Below, in pieces: positions 1 to 6,667 of a stretch of 7,733 bases of DNA. The DNA lies in contig JAIXSD010000324.1 of NCBI GenBank assembly GCA_027484885.1, positions 1 to 7,733 on the forward strand, given 5' to 3'. The notes beneath the pieces are model-generated. The model was not told where the DNA came from, made no database searches, and saw only the letters and a list, made by a program, of their open reading frames with translations. This stretch comes from Rubrivivax sp. (GTDB taxonomy: Bacteria; Pseudomonadota; Gammaproteobacteria; Burkholderiales; Burkholderiaceae_C). Numbering within the stretch: the first letter of the stretch is position 1; each line of letters starts with the position of its first letter. The translations under genes and the position numbers were made by a program.

Positions 1-407
1 AGGCGCAAACCCTCCTGGTCTTGCAACCACAGGCCCAGGCAGTCGTTCAGATCCCAGCTGCAGCTCCAGGCGGCATCGCGCGGCTGCGGCAGCAGATGGG
101 CGTCGGCCACCGTGGCCTGTTCCGGCGTGGGCGTGGCCCACAAGGCCTGGCCCACGCGCGAGGGCTGGGCCTGGGGCCCGGCGAGCAAGCCAGTCAGATC
201 AAAGAACCCATTGGCCTCGGCGGCCAAGGCCACAGGCGGCGGCTGCAGTGCGGCCGGGCGCGGCTGCGGCTCGGCATCCACCCAACGGTTGTTGCTGGCC
301 AGCCAGGCCAGGACCAGCAGGATCAGGCCCAGGCACAGCCCGCCCACACCCCAGGCCAGGCGCCGCAGCACCGTTCGGGTCTTCGTCGTCATCATCATTC
401 CGCCCAT
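1..407 (-). CDS. Single-pass membrane protein of unknown function (3' end outside window)
   Basis: I translated this open frame directly from the minus strand; it has no stop before position 1, so only 135 N-terminal residues are present. The sequence begins MGGMMMTTKTRT, followed by a basic patch (VLRR) and one strongly hydrophobic segment at about residues 17-37, then a Pro/Ala-rich linker and a soluble part with motifs NGFFDLTGLL (about 66-75) and a Cys pair region WSCSWDLNDC (about 114-123). This fits an inner-membrane anchored protein with its C-terminal part outside the cytoplasm. I do not recognise a named family; similar short-TM proteins with an N-x-[FY]-[FY]-x-L-x-G-L motif occur as hypotheticals in Burkholderiales (from memory). 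Start: ATG at 407 is preceded by GAGGG at 416-420 with an 8-base spacer, and that Shine-Dalgarno overlaps the SDR stop codon, so the two genes are probably translationally linked. ATGs at 398, 395 and 392 are alternatives. Confidence 0.72.
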   Translation of the reverse strand, partial: MGGMMMTTKTRTVLRRLAWGVGGLCLGLILLVLAWLASNNRWVDAEPQPRPAALQPPPVALAAEANGFFDLTGLLAGPQAQPSRVGQALWATPTPEQATVADAHLLPQPRDAAWSCSWDLNDCLGLWLQDQEGLR

Positions 408-418
408 GCGCCCCGCCC

Positions 419-1087
419 TCACCAGCTCAGGCGCTGGCCGTCGTAGTTGATGAAGCTGCCGTTGTCGGCCGCGCTCAAGCCCGCCATCACGGTGCGCATA
501 CCGGCCACGCTGGTCTGCACATCGATGTCGCCATCGGCGCCGCCCATATCGGTGCGCACCCAGCCGGGGTGAAAGCTGATGCAGCAGGCCTTGTCCTGCA
601 GCAGCAGGGAGGCATCCTTGAGCACCGAATTGACCGCCGCCTTGGACGCCCGGTACAACCAGCCGTGGCTGCCGCTGCGCAGGCTGATCGAGCCCATGCG
701 TGAGGAGATGATGGCGATGCGCGCGCCTGGCGCCAGCGCATCCTGCAGCTGCGGCAGCACCCGCATGGGGCCCAGCACATTGGTCTGCATGACGGTGTTG
801 AACTCCGCCTCGGTCGGTGTTTGCAAGCCCGTGGTGCGGCTGCCGAAGACCCCGGCCACCAGGGCGATCTGGTCGAAGGCATAGCCATCGATCTGCCAGG
901 CCAGGCCGGACGCGCTGGCGGTGTTCATGACGTCCAATTTCAGCGCCACCGCGCCCAGCTCGCGCAGGCGCTGCAGGCCTTCTTCATCACGCGCCGTGGC
1001 CACCACCCGGTCACCCGCCGCGCGCGCCTGGCGCACCCATTCCAAACCAATGCCGCGCGAGGCGCCGACGATCAAGACTGAGGCCAT
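419..1087 (-). CDS. SDR family oxidoreductase, C-factor-like
   Basis: Predicted cytoplasmic NAD(P)-dependent short-chain dehydrogenase/reductase of 222 residues, within the usual 220-260 range of classical SDRs. The Rossmann cofactor motif GASRGIG is at residues 8-14. An ISSRMGSIS stretch at 117-125 carries the catalytic Ser region, and the catalytic YRASK (Tyr135, Lys139) follows. The HPGWVRTDMGG stretch at about 163-173 is the substrate/cofactor loop typical of the C-factor (CsgA-like) branch. The usual NNAG motif is replaced by LVAG (about 76-79). An upstream extension of the frame to 1165 exists, but the start at 1087 is chosen because it places the Rossmann strand at the N-terminus and has GGAAG 8 bases upstream. 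The substrate is unknown; family members reduce various carbonyls. It is the first gene of a minus-strand pair and is divergent from the large regulator at 1370. Family is sure, specific reaction is not. Confidence 0.93.
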   Translation of the reverse strand: MASVLIVGASRGIGLEWVRQARAAGDRVVATARDEEGLQRLRELGAVALKLDVMNTASASGLAWQIDGYAFDQIALVAGVFGSRTTGLQTPTEAEFNTVMQTNVLGPMRVLPQLQDALAPGARIAIISSRMGSISLRSGSHGWLYRASKAAVNSVLKDASLLLQDKACCISFHPGWVRTDMGGADGDIDVQTSVAGMRTVMAGLSAADNGSFINYDGQRLSW

Positions 1088-1095
1088 GTTCAAAA

Positions 1096-1100
1096 CTTCC
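1096..1100 (-). promoter_or_regulatory. Ribosome binding site of the SDR gene
   Basis: GGAAG on the minus strand, 8 bases before the ATG at 1087. It decides the start in favour of 1087 over in-frame upstream starts as far as 1165, which would add 26 residues before the Rossmann fold. Confidence 0.6.
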
Positions 1101-1202
1101 AGGGGAAATAGGATCGGCGGATTCTGCCCCAGCCCCCACAGCGCGCCTGCCCTGCGAGCCCGCACTCACAGCCACCGCGTCGCATCCTCGCCCAGGCCCG
1201 TG

Positions 1203-1225
1203 AAGCCGCGGCGATTCCGCGGCTT
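1203..1225. repeat. Perfect inverted repeat, 9-base arms, 5-base loop
   Basis: Arms AAGCCGCGG (1203-1211) and CCGCGGCTT (1217-1225) around the loop CGATT. It would form a strong hairpin in RNA from either strand. No T-run follows in either direction, and it lies between divergent 5' ends, so a terminator is less likely than an operator or a 5'-leader structure. Function is inferred from position only. Confidence 0.6.
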
Positions 1226-1255
1226 GCAGGCGATCTCGCGCGGCGTCACCAGCCT

Positions 1256-1278
1256 CCGCAGCAGGCCACATGCTGCGG
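1256..1278. repeat. Perfect inverted repeat, 8-base arms, 7-base loop
   Basis: Arms CCGCAGCA (1256-1263) and TGCTGCGG (1271-1278), loop GGCCACA. It overlaps the next dyad (1268-1288), so the two structures exclude each other as RNA hairpins. Confidence 0.5.
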
Positions 1279-1288
1279 CGCGGCATGT
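1268..1288. repeat. Dyad ACATGC-N9-GCATGT, operator candidate
   Basis: Six-base perfect arms at 1268-1273 and 1283-1288 with a 9-base spacer, giving a 15-base centre-to-centre distance. It shares bases with the 1256-1278 repeat. Such a dyad could bind a dimeric regulator, for instance the one encoded at 1370, but no known operator consensus is recognised. Confidence 0.35.
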
Positions 1289-1322
1289 CCCACAGCGACC
1301 GAGCTGCAAAACCCCGGCCGGG

Positions 1323-1340
1323 CGGCTGTCACATCAGCCG
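1323..1340. repeat. Small inverted repeat close to the regulator start
   Basis: Arms CGGCTG (1323-1328) and CAGCCG (1335-1340) with the loop TCACAT, ending 29 bases before the ATG at 1370. It directly precedes the weak -10-like CATACT, so it could be an operator or part of the regulator's mRNA leader. Arms this short also arise by chance in GC-rich DNA. Confidence 0.35.
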
Positions 1341-1369
1341 GGCATACTGCCGCCTGATTCTTTTGCACC

Positions 1370-4300
1370 ATGCCGCCCCAGTTTTCCGAGCCCCCTGCCG
1401 CAGCCCCGGCCGCCCCTGCGCCCCTCACGCGGCCCGTGCCCCACCCCGCCCTGCCCCAGCTGCCCCGGCTTTGCCTGCTGGGCGGCTTCGACTTGCGCGG
1501 GCCCCAGGGTCAGGTCTTGCCCCTGCCCTACGACAAGGTGCGCGCCCTGCTGGCCATGCTGGTGCTGCAGACCGGGCCGCTGGCGCGCGAGCTGCTGGCC
1601 GAAACGCTCTGGCCCGATTCCACGCTGGAGCAGGCACGCGCCAATCTGCGCCGCGCCCTGTTCGACCTGCGCCGGGTGCTGGCCCAGCTCTGGCCCGAGC
1701 AGCCGGCGCTGGAGCCCCTGATCAGCGACAACAAAAAGCAGCTGCAGCTGCGCGAGGACCTGGCCTGGCAGCTGGACTGCCGTGACTTCGCCCTGGCCCA
1801 GCTGGACGCCGCCACGCCCCAGCCCGAGGCGCGCCGCCAGGCCCTGCAACAAGCCCTGAGCCTGTACCGCGGCCCTTTGCTGGACGGCCTGCAGCTGCCC
1901 GAGGCCCCCGGTTTCGAGGCCTGGCTGCAGCCGCGCCGCGAGGCCTTGCTGCGCCAGGCCCAGCAGCTGCTGGAGGCTCTGGGCCAGCTGCACGAAGACG
2001 CCGGCGAGACGGAGGCCGCCCTGGCCTGCGCCCGCCGCGCCCTGGCCCAAGACCCCTGGTGCGAGCCCGCCCTGCGCCGCTGCATGCGCATGCTGGCGCC
2101 CTCGGCGGCAGGCGAAGCCCTGGCCTTGTTCGAGCAGTTCCGTGGCCAGCTGCAGGCCGAGCTGCAGCTGCAGCCGCAAGCCGCCACCCTGGAGCTGGCC
2201 GAGCGCCTGCGCCACAGCGGCACACACACAACGCCCAGCCCGGCCGCCCGCGCCGAGCGCCGCCGCGTCGTCGCCCTGGCCTGCGAGTGGGAGGCCCCGG
2301 CCGAAGAGGCCGACCGCGAGGCCGAGGCCCTGGCCGCCGCCCTGCAGGCCCGGATGCACGCCGCCCGGCAATCGCTGCAGGCGCGCGGCGCCCATGTGCA
2401 GCGGGCCGAGGGCGGCGAGCTGCTGGCCTTTTTCGGCCACCCGCGTGCGCAGGAGCAGGCGCCCCGCCTGGCCCTGGACGCCGCGTTGGAACTGGCGGCA
2501 GCGCACAACGCCGAGCACGAGCCCTGGGCCCTGCGCCAGGGTCTGCATGTGGGCTGGGTCCATGCCGACCCCGAGCAGGCCTCGCCCGACAGCGTGGGCG
2601 CGCTTTCGCGCCAGGCGCGCAAGCTGGCCCTGCAGGCCGAGGCCGGGCGCATCCGCGTCAGCACCGAGCTGCAGCAGCAAAGCGAACGCCACCACCGCTT
2701 CGCCTCCCCCAGCAGCGCAGGCGGCAGCGCCGAGCTGCTGGCCGCCCGCCCGCAGCAAGCCGCAAGCCGCCTGGACACGCTCAAACCCATGGTCGGCCGC
2801 AGCGCCGAGCTGGCCCAGCTGCAGCAGGAATGGGCGCGCGCCCAGCAGGCCGCCCGCACGGTCTGGGTGCAGGGCGAGCCCGGCCTGGGCAAGACCCGGC
2901 TGCTGCTGGCCCTGCGCCAGCAGCTGAGCAGCGAGCACGGCCAGCCCGCTCCCCCCATCTCGCAGCTGCACTGCCGCCCCGAGTACCGCCACACCCCGTT
3001 GCAGCCGGTGCGCGCCACCCTGCGCCGGCGCCTGGGCGCGGCCCTGGAGGGCGACGAAGCCCAAGGGGAGCAAGCGCTCGGCCTGCTGCTGCAACACGCG
3101 GGCATTGCCCCGGCCGCACAGGCCGCCGCGCGCAGCCTGCTGCGCCCCTTGCTGCTGCAGCAGGCCCAGAACCCCTCGCCCGGCAGCGAACCCCTGCACA
3201 AGCGCGAGCTGCAAACCCTGCTCTGCGAGCTGTTCGAAGGCCTGGCCCAGGGCCGGCCGCAACTGCTGCTGCTGGAAGACCTGCACTGGGCCGACCCCTC
3301 GACGCTGGAGCTTCTGCAGCTCCATCTGCAGCGCCCCGCCGAAAGCCGTGCCCCGGGCCTGCTGCTGCTCAGCTCGCGCGAAGCGCCGCCCGGGGAACTG
3401 CGCGCCCGCCTCGACCTCTGCCTGAGCCTGCAGCCCCTGCCGACCGAAGACATGGGCCGCCTGATCGACCAGCTCGACGGCGCCCCGCCGCCGCCGGCCC
3501 AGCGCCTGCAGGTGCTGCAGCGCGCCGCTGGCGTGCCGCTGTTTGCCGAAGAGCTGGCGCGCTCGCTGCGCCTGCGCCCCGAGGACAAGGTGCCCGCCAC
3601 GCTCTGGGACCTGCTGGCCGCCAGCCTCGACCGCCTGCCGGCCGAAGCCAAGCGCCTGGCCCAGGGCGCGGCCCTGCTGGGCAGCAGCTGCTCGCCGCCT
3701 TTGCTGCAAGAGCTGCTGCAGCTGCCCGCCGGCCCGCTGCAGCAACAGCTGGCCCAGCTGGCGCGGCTCGATCTGCTGCAGGCCATCGGCCCACAGCACT
3801 GGCAATTCCGCCATGCCCTGATTCGCGACGCGGCGCTCGAGACCCTCAGCGCCGGCGAACGCCGCGCCCTGCACCGCCGCGCCGCCCAGGCCTTGATGGG
3901 CCCCTTCGCCAGCCTGGCCGCCGAGGCCCCCGAGGCCCTGGCCCAGCATCTGCACGCCGCCGGCGACCCGGTGGCCGCGCACTATTGGCTTCAGGCGGCC
4001 GAGCGCGCCGCCGCCCAATCGGCGCACCAGGAAGCGCGCCACGGTTTCGAGCAAGGCCTGGCCGCCCTGCAACTGCCCGAGGCCACGCCGGCCCTGGTGC
4101 AGCGCCTGCGACTGCCCCTGTTGATGGGCCTGGGCCATGGCCTGCTGGCTCTGGAGGGCTACGGCTCGCCGGCCGCGCGCCACTGCTACCGCCAGGCGCT
4201 GGAGGCCTGCGACGAGCCCGGCGCCAGCAGCGGCCCGGGCCAGCGCTTCCAAGCACTCTGGGGCTTGTGGCTGGGCAGCCGCAGCGGCCCGGACGAGCGC

Positions 4301-5179
4301 CCGGTGCTGGCCCTGGCACAGGAGCTGCTGGCCGTGGCCGCCGACACCGGCGATGCCGCTGCCGCTGTGCAAGCGCGTTATGCCCTGGGCAACAATCTGT
4401 TCTTCCTGGGCCAGCTGCAAGCCTCCTGCGAGGCCCTGGCCGAGGCCGCGGCGGCCGGTGATCGCCTGCCCGCCCGCCAGCTCACGCAACTGACCCAGCG
4501 CTTTGGCGAACATGGCGGCATTGCCGCGCGCGCCATGCTGGGCTGGCCCCTGGCCCTGCAAGGCCGGGTGGACGAAGCCCTGGCGCAAAGCCAGCTGGGC
4601 CTGCAGCAGGCACGCGAGCTGGGCCATGCACACACCCTGGGCTTTGCCCTGGCCATGAACGCGGTGCTGCTGCGCCATCTGCGCCGTCCCGAGGCCGCCC
4701 TGCCGCTGAGCCTGGAGCTGCTGGCCCTGGCCCAGCGCCACGGCCTGGCCCTGTGGCAGGCCGTGGGCGCCCTGGTGCTGGGCTGGAGCCAGGCGGCCGG
4801 GGGCGACCCGGCCGGCCTGCTGCCCATCCGCCAGGCGGCCTGCGCCTCGGCCGTGGCCATGCCCAGCACCGAAGCCACCTTCCTGTCCTTCCTGATCGAA
4901 GCCCTGCTGAACCTGGGCCAGGCCGAGGAAGCCCTGGCGCAAGTGGATGCCTGCCTGCCCAAGGCGCGCGAGCGCCAGGAGTTCTACCTGCTGCCCGAGC
5001 TCTGGCGCATGCGCGCCCAGGCGCTGGAGGCCTTGGGCGACCCGCGCGCCGAGGTCGAGCAGGCGCTCGAGCAAGCCCAGCACGCCGGCCAGGCCATGGG
5101 CGCGGGCCTGCTCCTGCAGCGCACGGCCGCCCAGCGCCAGGGCTTGCCCACGCGCGATTCAACGCAAATTCAACGCTGA
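1370..5179 (+). CDS. BTAD / degenerate cyclase / STAND ATPase / TPR transcriptional regulator
   Basis: Large cytoplasmic regulator of 1269 residues. Domains in order: Pro/Ala-rich N-terminus (1-31); OmpR/PhoB-type winged helix (about 32-128) with the typical LLGGFDLRG, ELLAETLWPDS and ARANLRRALFDLRR stretches; BTAD domain (about 134-283) with YRGPLLDGL and RRALAQDPWCEPALRRCMR; a cyclase-homology-like domain (about 298-446) lacking catalytic residues; a STAND/AAA ATPase starting at MVGR (about 474) with Walker A GEPGLGKT (502-509), Walker B LLLLEDLHWAD (632-642), GVP (721-723, the GxP motif) and FRHALIRDAA (813-822); then TPR-like helices to the C-terminus (about 850-1260). There is no C-terminal LuxR-type HTH, so DNA binding should be N-terminal, as in AfsR-type proteins. 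ATP hydrolysis plus ligand or protein binding by the TPR part probably switches DNA binding; the signal is unknown. ATG 1370 is the first possible start after an in-frame stop at 1355 but has no visible Shine-Dalgarno; GTG 1436 is a weaker alternative. Confidence 0.92.
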   Translation: MPPQFSEPPAAAPAAPAPLTRPVPHPALPQLPRLCLLGGFDLRGPQGQVLPLPYDKVRALLAMLVLQTGPLARELLAETLWPDSTLEQARANLRRALFDLRRVLAQLWPEQPALEPLISDNKKQLQLREDLAWQLDCRDFALAQLDAATPQPEARRQALQQALSLYRGPLLDGLQLPEAPGFEAWLQPRREALLRQAQQLLEALGQLHEDAGETEAALACARRALAQDPWCEPALRRCMRMLAPSAAGEALALFEQFRGQLQAELQLQPQAATLELAERLRHSGTHTTPSPAARAERRRVVALACEWEAPAEEADREAEALAAALQARMHAARQSLQARGAHVQRAEGGELLAFFGHPRAQEQAPRLALDAALELAAAHNAEHEPWALRQGLHVGWVHADPEQASPDSVGALSRQARKLALQAEAGRIRVSTELQQQSERHHRFASPSSAGGSAELLAARPQQAASRLDTLKPMVGRSAELAQLQQEWARAQQAARTVWVQGEPGLGKTRLLLALRQQLSSEHGQPAPPISQLHCRPEYRHTPLQPVRATLRRRLGAALEGDEAQGEQALGLLLQHAGIAPAAQAAARSLLRPLLLQQAQNPSPGSEPLHKRELQTLLCELFEGLAQGRPQLLLLEDLHWADPSTLELLQLHLQRPAESRAPGLLLLSSREAPPGELRARLDLCLSLQPLPTEDMGRLIDQLDGAPPPPAQRLQVLQRAAGVPLFAEELARSLRLRPEDKVPATLWDLLAASLDRLPAEAKRLAQGAALLGSSCSPPLLQELLQLPAGPLQQQLAQLARLDLLQAIGPQHWQFRHALIRDAALETLSAGERRALHRRAAQALMGPFASLAAEAPEALAQHLHAAGDPVAAHYWLQAAERAAAQSAHQEARHGFEQGLAALQLPEATPALVQRLRLPLLMGLGHGLLALEGYGSPAARHCYRQALEACDEPGASSGPGQRFQALWGLWLGSRSGPDERPVLALAQELLAVAADTGDAAAAVQARYALGNNLFFLGQLQASCEALAEAAAAGDRLPARQLTQLTQRFGEHGGIAARAMLGWPLALQGRVDEALAQSQLGLQQARELGHAHTLGFALAMNAVLLRHLRRPEAALPLSLELLALAQRHGLALWQAVGALVLGWSQAAGGDPAGLLPIRQAACASAVAMPSTEATFLSFLIEALLNLGQAEEALAQVDACLPKARERQEFYLLPELWRMRAQALEALGDPRAEVEQALEQAQHAGQAMGAGLLLQRTAAQRQGLPTRDSTQIQR

Positions 5180-5204
5180 CCCGCCAAGCTCCCGCTCAAT
5201 TTCG

Positions 5205-5228
5205 GACCCGCCGGCCATGACGCGGGTC
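5205..5228. repeat. Inverted repeat between the regulator and the porin operon
   Basis: Arms GACCCGC (5205-5211) and GCGGGTC (5222-5228) with a 10-base spacer. The left-arm sequence GACCCGCC also occurs directly at 5178-5185, overlapping the regulator stop codon, so there are two direct copies and one inverted copy in about 50 bases. No T-run follows, so intrinsic termination is not supported; it may attenuate read-through, stabilise mRNA ends or be an operator. Confidence 0.4.
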
Positions 5229-5234
5229 ACAGCG

Positions 5235-5240
5235 AGGGGA
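5235..5240 (+). promoter_or_regulatory. Ribosome binding site of the porin-like gene
   Basis: AGGGGA, 7 bases before ATG 5248. A TTG codon at 5245 is also in frame, but the spacing (4 bases) is poor for it, so the ATG is preferred. Confidence 0.65.
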
Positions 5241-5247
5241 AGCTTTG

Positions 5248-6654
5248 ATGCGGACACAAGGAAAAAACAAACACACAGCCCGCCAGCGCCGCGCCGCCTG
5301 GCTGCTGGCCGCCGCGGCCGGCCTGACCAGCCTGCTGGCCGGCGCCAACGCCCACGCGCAAGCCACGGGCGAGCCCGGTGAACCGAGTCCGGCGGGCGGC
5401 GGCCAGGGCAGCGCGCTGCGCTTCTCCGGCTTTGCCACCTTGGGCCTGGCCCACAACGACAACGCCACGGCCGGCGTCATCACCTCCTTCTCCCAGCTGC
5501 GGCCGGTGCAAAAAGGCTGGTCGGCGAATATGGACACGGCCCTGGGCCTGCAGCTGGAATGGCAGCCTGCCCAGGGCACCACACTGCAAGTGCAAGGCGT
5601 GGCCCGGGCCGGTGAGGACATGAAGCCGCGCCTGCGCATCGCCGCCCTGCGTCAGCAGCTGGGCCAGGGCCTGAGCCTCAATCTGGGCCGCCTGCGCAGC
5701 CCGCTGTTCTTTGACTCCAGCATCGCCGAGATCGGCTATGCCAACCTGACCGTGCGCCCGGCGCCGGCCATCTACGCCCTGACCAACAGCGTGGCCAGCC
5801 TGGACGGCGCCGATCTGCACTGGCGCCTCAACCTCGGTGACGCCAGCCTGCTGGCGCAAGTGTTCGGCGGCCGCTACGACTACACCCACCGTTTCAACAA
5901 CTTCGCGCCCGCCATCTCGGCCGATGCCAGCCTGCGCGGCCTGCTGGGCTTCAGCCTCAGCGCCAATCTGCAAGACCTGACCCTGCGCGTCTCGCACACC
6001 CGGATCGACCGCTATGTGCTGCGCTCCGCCCAGGTCGATCAACTCAACAGCGGCCTGGATCAAGTCAACGGCGCGCTGCAGCAACTGGCCCAGAATCCCC
6101 TGCTGCCCGCGCCCATGCTGGCTGCGCTGCAGGCCAAGTCGCGCGGCCTGGCGGCCCTGCGCAACCCCTTCGACAACCGGCCCGACTACACCAGCATCGG
6201 CCTGGACGGCAATTGGCAACACTGGCGAGTGCTGGCCGAGCTGACCTGGATGAACCCGCACAACGACCTGGTCGGTCGCGGCCGCGGCTACAGCCTGACC
6301 TTGGCGCGCAGCTTCGGTGACTTCACGCCCTACCTCGCCGTGGCCCAGATGAAGCGCTCCAGCGCCGTGCTCGACACCAGCGCCCTGGCCGCCACCGGCC
6401 TCAATTCGCAGCTCGACGGGGGCTTGCAGCAGCTTCAGCAAGGCTTCAACACGGCCCAGCAGTTCGCCAACATCAGCAGCCGCTCGCTCAGCCTGGGCCT
6501 GCGCTGGGACTGGCGCGAGAACATGGCGCTCAAAACCCAGCTCGACCTGATGCGCACGCCCAGCCCCGGCACGCCCGGCCCGCTGGCCGTGCCCGCCCTG
6601 CCCTTCAACCACAAGCTCCAGCTGTTCAGCGTCACGCTGGACCTGGTGTTCTGA
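5248..6654 (+). CDS. Exported outer-membrane beta-barrel (porin-like) protein
   Basis: A 468-residue protein with a signal peptide: basic N-region (KNKHTARQRR), hydrophobic core (about 17-33) and an AHA cleavage site after residue 37. The mature part starts with a Gly/Pro-rich linker, then FSGFATLGLAHND (about 59-71), resembling the first strand of porin-like proteins. Alternating polar/aromatic strands follow throughout (for example LHWRLNLGDASLLAQVFGG, WRVLAELTWM, SLSLGLRWDW), and the chain ends in LFSVTLDLVF with C-terminal Phe, the classical signal for BAM-dependent barrel insertion. Two Gln/Leu-rich probably helical stretches interrupt the strands at about 263-308 and 378-410; these may be long loops or a plug. 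It is the first gene of a cluster with a periplasmic binding protein 13 bases downstream, so it may admit or sense the ligand of that protein. No catalytic motifs are seen. Beta-barrel nature is well supported; pore function and substrate are not. Confidence 0.85.
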   Translation: MRTQGKNKHTARQRRAAWLLAAAAGLTSLLAGANAHAQATGEPGEPSPAGGGQGSALRFSGFATLGLAHNDNATAGVITSFSQLRPVQKGWSANMDTALGLQLEWQPAQGTTLQVQGVARAGEDMKPRLRIAALRQQLGQGLSLNLGRLRSPLFFDSSIAEIGYANLTVRPAPAIYALTNSVASLDGADLHWRLNLGDASLLAQVFGGRYDYTHRFNNFAPAISADASLRGLLGFSLSANLQDLTLRVSHTRIDRYVLRSAQVDQLNSGLDQVNGALQQLAQNPLLPAPMLAALQAKSRGLAALRNPFDNRPDYTSIGLDGNWQHWRVLAELTWMNPHNDLVGRGRGYSLTLARSFGDFTPYLAVAQMKRSSAVLDTSALAATGLNSQLDGGLQQLQQGFNTAQQFANISSRSLSLGLRWDWRENMALKTQLDLMRTPSPGTPGPLAVPALPFNHKLQLFSVTLDLVF

Positions 6655-6659
6655 GGAGG
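6655..6659 (+). promoter_or_regulatory. Ribosome binding site of the PstS-like gene
   Basis: GGAGG directly following the porin stop codon TGA (6652-6654), with an 8-base spacer to ATG 6668. Stop and Shine-Dalgarno are contiguous, which favours translation coupled to the upstream gene. Confidence 0.7.
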
Positions 6660-6667
6660 GCCCCACC

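Larger units (their letters stand above)
1088..1369. other. Divergent intergenic region with several inverted repeats
   Basis: About 280 bases between the divergent SDR and regulator genes. Open frames crossing it are short and have no recognisable protein features, so I treat it as non-coding. It should hold the promoters of both directions, but I see no convincing sigma-70 pair. The best plus-strand -10-like hexamer is CATACT at 1343-1348, and no -35 lies at proper spacing. On the minus strand CAGAAT (about 1122-1127) is a weak -10 candidate. The region contains four perfect inverted repeats, listed separately, and a palindrome CCCGGCCGGG at 1313-1322. Confidence 0.6.

Noticed and set aside
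1088..1165. N-terminal extension of the SDR to 1165
   Set aside because: It would put 26 non-conserved residues before the first Rossmann strand; a ribosome site supports the start at 1087.
1203..1225. Intrinsic terminator
   Set aside because: The hairpin is strong but no T-run follows on either strand, and both flanking genes start rather than end here.
1353..1367. Sigma-54 promoter suggested by TTGCA at 1363-1367
   Set aside because: No GG at the required distance upstream, and the element would lie directly on the start codon.
2059..4461. Plus-strand open frame of 800 codons in another frame of the regulator
   Set aside because: The translation is Arg/Pro/Ala/Gly-rich with no motifs, a frame shadow of the regulator; the Walker motifs and BTAD lie in the 1370 frame.
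1334..5083. Antisense open frame of 1249 codons covering nearly the whole regulator gene
   Set aside because: Its translation is low-complexity Gln/Gly/Ala/Leu without any domain, as expected from reading CTG, GCC and CAG codons backwards in very GC-rich DNA. The plus strand carries a clear multi-domain protein over the same bases.
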